Of a DNA stretch of 64,000 nt, positions 57,321-64,000 are shown piece after piece. Position 1 is the stretch's first letter. Each line of letters starts with the position of its first letter. A program made the translations under genes and the position numbers. Under the pieces are notes generated by a model that was given only the letters and a program-made list of their open reading frames with translations, ran no database searches and was not told where the DNA came from. Origin of the DNA: Trematomus loennbergii (taxonomy: Eukaryota; Chordata; Actinopteri; Perciformes; Nototheniidae); NCBI GenBank assembly GCA_012861695.1, contig JAAOOA010000033.1:8155325-8219324 (forward strand), written 5' to 3'.

Positions 57321-57813
57321 TGTATGTGTGTTTGTCTTCAGAGTGGAAATGGCAGCAAGTGCCATCTTGTCTTTGAGGCCTGCTTCATTAGTTGTCAAAC
57401 AGAACAGTCGTGCTCACCCCTGGCCCACTATCATGTGTGTTTCAGTGTGTGTGTGTGTGTATGTGTGAGTGTGTGTGTGTGTTTGTGGTGCGTGGGTGTG
57501 GTGGGGCTTTGGGATCAAGTGGTGCCTCTTTAGCTCTGCAAAATATGTTTTATGGGAGTCAATTCAACATATCGAAGCACTGATTCATTATTTGTCCCTC
57601 TGCCCTGATGCAACCGACACTACAATAATGACATATTGTGTGTGTATGCGTGTGTACATGTGTGTATTACTGTGAAAAATATCAGTATATTCCTCCAGGA
57701 CATATCTGTGCTGTGTGTGCAGTTTTGAATGAAAGACGAATCATTGCATAAACTGATCTAACCAACCGTATAACCAGCACAGCACACACAACCGGTAATG
57801 TTTACCACAGCTG

Positions 57814-57916
<103 letters not shown>

Positions 57917-59443
57917 ATGTGGCTGTTGGCACTCTCTGGTGAGTTGATCACATTTCAGAACATTCCTGAGCCATGTAAACATTTATACACAAGCAAAGAA
58001 AATCGCTCACACACATTCTTCAAAACACTCTGAATACTTTGTAAATAAACCCTTCAGTGCAAAGACTCAAGCGATCACAGATTGAGAGGAAATCTCTATA
58101 CAGTACGTCAAATCTGTATGATGAAGAGGAAGGGATGGGACAAAAAAGAGGAAGGGATCAGAGCCCTCACTCTATTTTTTTATAATAATATTTTTGACAT
58201 TCCAGTCCCTGAGCAGCATATACTTCCTGGTTCTTCATTCCAGGTGAAAATGTCTTCAAAATGTAAAGCTAGTTTAAAGTTTGTGTGTGGGACAACTTAA
58301 ATTCTTACTTATGTTTATGAGTTAGAGACACAAAGCCTAAAAACAAATAACCTTAGGTCAGAAGTTGGCATGTAGCCAGAATGAACATGTCACACTGACC
58401 AATCTTAATATCCATCCTATCCTTTATAGGCCCTAAGTCTTCTTGGGAGACTTTATCGACGTCACTCACATGCTGAGCATACATGTGGAGTGTATCAGAC
58501 TGGACCAGGACAGAGCTTTGTTACAACACATGTTAACCTGACTACAGGTTCATTTTATCTTACAAGTTAGTAGTTTATCTTACAACTTTGACTTTTTATA
58601 GCCCAAAAAACATATTAAAAAAAAACATTTTTCAGTGCCTACCAACTCACTAATTGTGAAATAAGACATCCCAGTTTTCCGAAGGCTCGCTCGGTCAGAA
58701 AACAATGGATCAGAAAGCCATTCAGATTTGGCCTTCATACCTTTTATATGTCACCAATAAAAAACGTCTGCATCGGAGTATCTCCACCCACAGCTTAAGA
58801 CATACCTTTGCAAAGGTGCCCCGTATTATTGACTTTCCAAAGACAGATATATTTAGACAGATAGTATGAGATTTAGCGTTAAAGCATGACAACATGCTGT
58901 ATTAGGAATAGCTATAGGGAAGAGTTATAGTAAAGAAAATGTAATTAACATTGCGGTGCATGAAGTACTCTCACTACCTCAACTACTAATGATGTAGCTT
59001 TCACAGGATATCAAAATAGCCACGAGGCACTTGTTCTGTACTGTTTCCAACTTGGAATATATTTTAACAACATCCCCAGGATGACTTAGCTGAATAAGCC
59101 TTTTGTCTTCCATAACATAGATCTTTATTTCCTCAGCACATTTTTTTTAACATTCCTAATTAAATGCAAAAAAAAATAACATTCCTAATTAAATGCACTT
59201 TCCCAGTGAGACTTTTCTTCGACCCATTTGAGGTACTGCATTCTGATGATCTTCTACACTGACTTAAACATTTGGCTCCTTGAGTCAGTGCTTCTTTCAA
59301 ATGTAACTGTTTGACCGTTTAACTCCAACAAAGTCACCATAAACTGACCTCTGACAGAGTGTAAGGTGTTCACGGACATTCTGTCACATCACTCTGCAAA
59401 ATAACTTAGAAGGATAGAAACTGGTTCTCAAAACGATAGAAGA

Positions 59444-59446
<3 letters not shown>

Positions 59447-59508
<62 letters not shown>

Positions 59509-59517
59509 ACCACACAC

Positions 59518-59584
<67 letters not shown>

Positions 59585-59610
59585 CACACCACACACACAC
59601 ACACACACAC
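59447..59610 (+). repeat. (CA)n microsatellite, heavily slipped
   Basis: CA array with about five single-base slips (caccaccacac, caacaca, caccacac). Confidence 0.95.
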
Positions 59611-60170
59611 CCTGGCCTGTCTGACTGTCTGTTCCATTCATCACCTCTCCTCTCTGGTCCCACGCTGCTCAGCTGAGAGAGTGAGGATGTGAGTCGAAGA
59701 GGATTATGATGGGAGGCTTTTGGGGGAGGTGTTTGGTCAATCATTCACCAGTTCATGTATCAGACTGCTCTTCCTATTTATCTCACTCTGCAGGGCACTG
59801 AGAAATGTGTTTCTTTCTCTCTGGCTCTGCTTCTCTCTCGATGCTCACATCTCCATCCTTCTCTCTGTCTCCCTCTGCTTCTCCCTCCTGAGGATGGATG
59901 AAGGTGAGCGTGCAGCCAGCACCTCTGAGCATCGATCACTGCAGCATTGGCAGGGCTGACCGGTGGGCAGATCTGTGAGTGATTCACTGCGAGGCTTCAC
60001 TCTGGATTCACCCAGGAGGACAGATCTCAGACCAGCGAGGACGAGGCAGGTAGCTGGCTCGATATCTCAGAAAGTTTTGGCTTATCTTCATAAGAAACTG
60101 GACCTGACTTCTTCACATATTGCATCACACAATACATGCATTTAGTAAACTTTAAGTTTGGTCTTGGTCT

Positions 60171-60423
60171 CAACATGAGGCCCCAAGCAAAGTTATATGA
60201 TGAGGCCCTCTGTTTCGCGAGCGGGGGGGGGGGGGGACTGGGGGGTGCTAGTGGAGCCTCGTAGCGGCGAAACAGTGCCGCGCCACACTAATTGCGCCGC
60301 ATAAGCGCGTAGGTGCGCCGCATTTTCGGCTCAGTTGAGGCCCCCTCCTCAAGATGAGGCCCCCTCCGCAAGGTGAGGCCCCACGCAGTCTGCATGATCG
60401 GCCTGTATGGAGGGACGGCCCTG
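60171..60423. mobile_element. 253-bp hAT-like non-autonomous element with 8-bp target duplication
   Basis: The identical octamer cttggtct flanks it at 60163-60170 and 60424-60431, the target-duplication length of hAT transposons. The right end in reverse complement starts cagggccgtccctccatac, the typical 'CAGGGCCG' hAT start. The left part has atgaggccccaagcaaagtt and gatgaggccc, as in related hAT repeats ('GGGGCCCTAAGCA..'). The left terminus itself (caacatgagg) matches the right only poorly, so it may be eroded. The interior is GC/CpG-rich with a run of 13 G and three 'gatgaggcccc'-like repeats. No ORF of transposase type is present. Confidence 0.75.
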
Positions 60424-61791
60424 CTTGGTCTTGAGTTATCTTCTCTGTGACAGCAGTACTCAGGACTGTGGCCACCTTGACTTATTTAAAGCTGCCATTA
60501 TGTGTTAAATGTTATTATGAGAGCCTTAAAATTCAGAACAGTTGACAAAAATAGTGGAAATGTGTGTTATTCGTCATTCCTTTTATGTACAGCAAATCGA
60601 CAGTTGTTGTTCCATGTGAAAGTAATAATAAAGTTCAACTTTAGTACCACATAGTACACTTTGTCTTACTATCCCGGCAATGTATCATTATACAACTGGT
60701 TGTGTAATATCTTTCCAAGTTCTTCCTAATTTTCCACCATGACTTCCTCCCTTTAGAGACTTCATTTCTCTTCATACTTCATAGCTCACAATAACCTGGA
60801 CTACGTCTGAATTTATTTCGAGGAATATACAGTATATATATGAATTACAGACCATTACTTTTAATAGCTATGAACAGTTCATAAGAACAGCCTGAACCCT
60901 CTGCTTTTGCTCAGCAAGGCAAATTGTTCATGGAAGCACAAAGAGGCAATTTGATACTTAAAAAGGCTAACCTCTGATGAAAGCCACTTGTTTAGTCTAA
61001 CTTAAACCACTGAAGCCTCATGTATGCTTCAGCTCAACTTCACAATGCATTGTTGCACAGAATGGGGACTGTGGATTTTTTCCCCATCACTAACATTTAG
61101 ATGGCTTTACAAAGTGATTTTATATCCTTCAGCAACATTCCTGTACAGTAAGTCAGTATTATTTTAAGACAGGACTTGGAAAAGCTTATATTTGTTTAAT
61201 TCAAACACATGCAGGGTATTCAATTAAGGCTTGTTGGAAGTCATCGAAGGTCAATTGTTGTAATGGCCATTCTTTCAAAAGGTTTTATTATGATCTCAGC
61301 TCTGTGTGTGATAGGATTTAGCCTCATATTCTCATCAAGAAGTTACAAAATATGTTTATATTGTATGTTTTCTTGTTATAATGTACCACTTCTTCTTTAG
61401 ATAAGCACTTAAACCGAGCAGCATGTATTACATGGCTCATTTCAGCCTGTTTACAGGTAAACAACACAGAGGGAGGTCTGTGTACTTACAAACACGCTAG
61501 ATTTACGTTCAGAGTGCTTGCAGCCCGCTATCCATTATGTGTGGCTAATTAAGCAATCTGTGTGTGCAATGGTGTATTCGTGTGTGTCCCACTCTGTATA
61601 TGTCTGTAGATAAAGCACAACTACTTGCATGTTTAATGCACTTATTAAGTAGTTTTATTTAAATGTTACAGAGCAATCTGAAATAAACTGTGAAAAATAT
61701 CTAATCTATTCCCCCTTCTTTTATGTCTATCTTTTATTTCCATATCTCTTTCTCTCCCTGTGTCTTGCATGTAGCAGTGTACTTATTTACA

Positions 61792-61988
<197 letters not shown>

Positions 61989-62109
61989 GTAATGAAGTAG
62001 GTAATGTATACCAGCTCTCTCTCAGATACAACACAATTACGACAGATTACAGAGCAATGGCTTCCACATGGTTCACGGAAAGTTGGATTACCACCCTCGC
62101 AGTATGACT

Positions 62110-62156
62110 GTGTGTTAGTGTGTGTTAGTGTATGTGTGTGTGTGCGTGTGTGTGTG
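62110..62156 (+). repeat. (GT)n-like tract
   Basis: Degenerate GT tract with gtgtgttagt duplicated at its left end. Confidence 0.85.
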
Positions 62157-62333
62157 GTAGGTGCTTTCCTTTGGACCACCACCAACACAGCACACTCTCC
62201 AACTTAAATTGAACTGGACAAGGGGTGGAGGGAAGTACAGGGTAAAAGGGTGAGGGGGTGAAGGAGGAGTAGAGGAAAGGGAATTAGAGGAGAAGTGGTT
62301 GTTAAAGAGGAACTCGAGGCTTGTTGGGGGTCT

Positions 62334-62370
62334 TTGTGTGTGTATGTGTGTGTGTGTGTGTGTGTGTGTT
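62334..62370 (+). repeat. (GT)n microsatellite
   Basis: About 36 bp of GT with one TA interruption. Confidence 0.9.
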
Positions 62371-64000
62371 TGAATGTATATAATGTAATGTAAATCTTCG
62401 AGGATGAGATTAAAATGCAAGGGAAGTTTTGTTGCTGGACGCTGCTGAAATGAGTTTATGCTGCATTCATGCAAACTGAATGATGTTTGTGTTGTGTATC
62501 AAGTGCTGCTTTTTGTTGAAGAATTAACATGCCAACAATCCAGTTGGGAAGAATTGATAAATGGAGCTTTCACTTCACTTCAGGTGCCAGACAATCACAG
62601 GAACACTGGAACGCAGGCGAGGCCGACGCAACACCTTGGAAACCTGCTCCTTGAGTTCAACGTGGGTGATCCCATGCTATGACACAGTGCATGTGTACAG
62701 GCCCAAAGTATTTTCTTGTGTGCTTCTAGTTCTAGGTCATTATGTACATCACTTGGAAAGATACCAATGATGCCAGTGACTTAAAGCTATATATGAAGAG
62801 TTATTCTGAACATACAACATGAAAAATTAAGATTTTTCCTTTATAATTTTAGTGTTTTATATTTTTATTTGTTTTGAATATCCAACACCAAAAAAGAGAA
62901 ACTCAAAGCAGATAAAAGAGAAAAGAACAGGCAGCTATCCCAGCACACATTGGTATTGGAAAGTTATTTGTTGCAACAACTATAAAATAAGTACTGTATT
63001 TCTACAAAAGCTTTTTAAAGATATGGCTTTGTTCTAAAGCCATATCATTTGTCCTGTTACATTTTCCCAGCATCATTTCCCATTCAACCATTTCCATAAT
63101 TTGTTCCCACACATTGTCAAGTAGACACAGGTTAGTTAAATTTTCTTTTCTTTTTATATGAACACATTAGCAAGCAGGTGTTCGGTATGACAGACAAAGT
63201 TATACACTGTTATTTGTGTAGTGTACCATCTATAAAAGATCATTTTATCCCTGTAAACTAGTCAGTCAACAGTTTTTGGTGGGTGAATTCAAGGCATGTC
63301 AAATCATTTAGCAAAAATTAAAACAGAATTTCCTATTTTGAGAAAGTACTGCACATTTTAATATTCATTCACTTAAGCAAACCAGTAGGTTTGAGGTGTA
63401 GGTGGATGAGAATTTAGATGAAGTGAGAGGAGAGTTAATGTCTGGACAGGTGAATGATGGATTAACCCTTCAACCAACAGCAGGAGAGCAGCCTCGATCA
63501 ATCTATCAACAACGACAACAAACCACCAATCACACCGCAGGGAGGAGAAAACCCCGCCTTCTCTCTAGCTGGATCTTCATGCACAAACACACTTGCCGAC
63601 ATGTGCAAATCCACTGATAGGAAAGTGTGTGGACCCAAGGAATGAATTAAACTCCAGACTTTTTCCTAAGATGAACTCACATTGCCTTCACTTTTCCCTT
63701 TTGTTTCTCCGCATCAAACAAACAGACATTTTGCAGCTCCTTTTCCATGTGTTTTCCCTGCTATATTCCCAGGCTGTCCCACTGCAATGCCAATGTTTTC
63801 AATAGAGTAACATATCAGACCTAACCCAAGCCAGAACCCAACACGCAGGCTGCAACCGCAGGAGTTAAACAATGTGAGACTCCGGGGACACCTACTAGTC
63901 CAGGAGGCATATGACCCCACTTTCTCTGCCAGATTTTATTTTATTTTGTCTCTCTCAGTGTCTCCTCTCTCGCAGTCTGTCTCTCTTTACCCCCTGTTCC

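Overview
The window is from a vertebrate, almost certainly a teleost fish. Four conserved vertebrate genes can be rebuilt exon by exon with GT-AG introns. Intron and intergenic sequence is full of teleost-type repeats: very long (CA)n/(GT)n arrays, a DIRS-like retrotransposon fragment, a CR1/L2-group LINE fragment, a TTAA-flanked MITE and an hAT-like element with an 8-bp target duplication. None of the genes is bacterial or viral.

Layout. 1-7578 has no coding exon that I can defend; it may hold the long 3' UTR of an upstream gene. 7579-11334 (+) is bnip1/sec20, six coding exons, intact, 230 aa, with a LINE fragment in intron 4. 13010-19210 (-) is stc2 (stanniocalcin-2), four exons, tail-to-tail with bnip1. 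Its introns hold an AT-rich repeat, a perfect hairpin, a MITE and a GC-rich DIRS-like gag fragment, and its exon 2 is one base short of an open frame. 22536-23868 (-) is bod1, three exons, intact, 158 aa. 25140-28560 (+) is htatsf1 (Tat-SF1), nine coding exons, head-to-head with bod1 across a short presumptive bidirectional promoter; four of its exons carry frame-disrupting indels. 29498-30951 (+) is an unrecognised three-exon coiled-coil gene. From about 31.3 kb to the end (more than 32 kb) I find no convincing exon: this is a gene-poor stretch with many CA/GT microsatellites, a 26-copy 25-bp minisatellite (55.2-55.85 kb) and an hAT-like element at 60.2 kb.

Context. From general knowledge, BNIP1, STC2 and BOD1 are neighbours on human 5q35 in these same relative orientations (with NKX2-5 between BNIP1 and STC2), while HTATSF1 is on human Xq. 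The window therefore seems to keep a 5q35-type block (without nkx2-5) next to an Xq-type gene. The genes act in unrelated processes: ER-Golgi SNARE fusion, a secreted glycoprotein hormone, mitotic PP2A regulation, and splicing/transcription elongation. Their proximity looks like synteny, not a functional cluster.

Caution on sequence quality. All five probable coding indels lie at or next to short homopolymers or simple repeats, and many (CA)n arrays contain single-base phase slips. Residual single-base errors in the assembly are the simplest explanation, rather than gene death.
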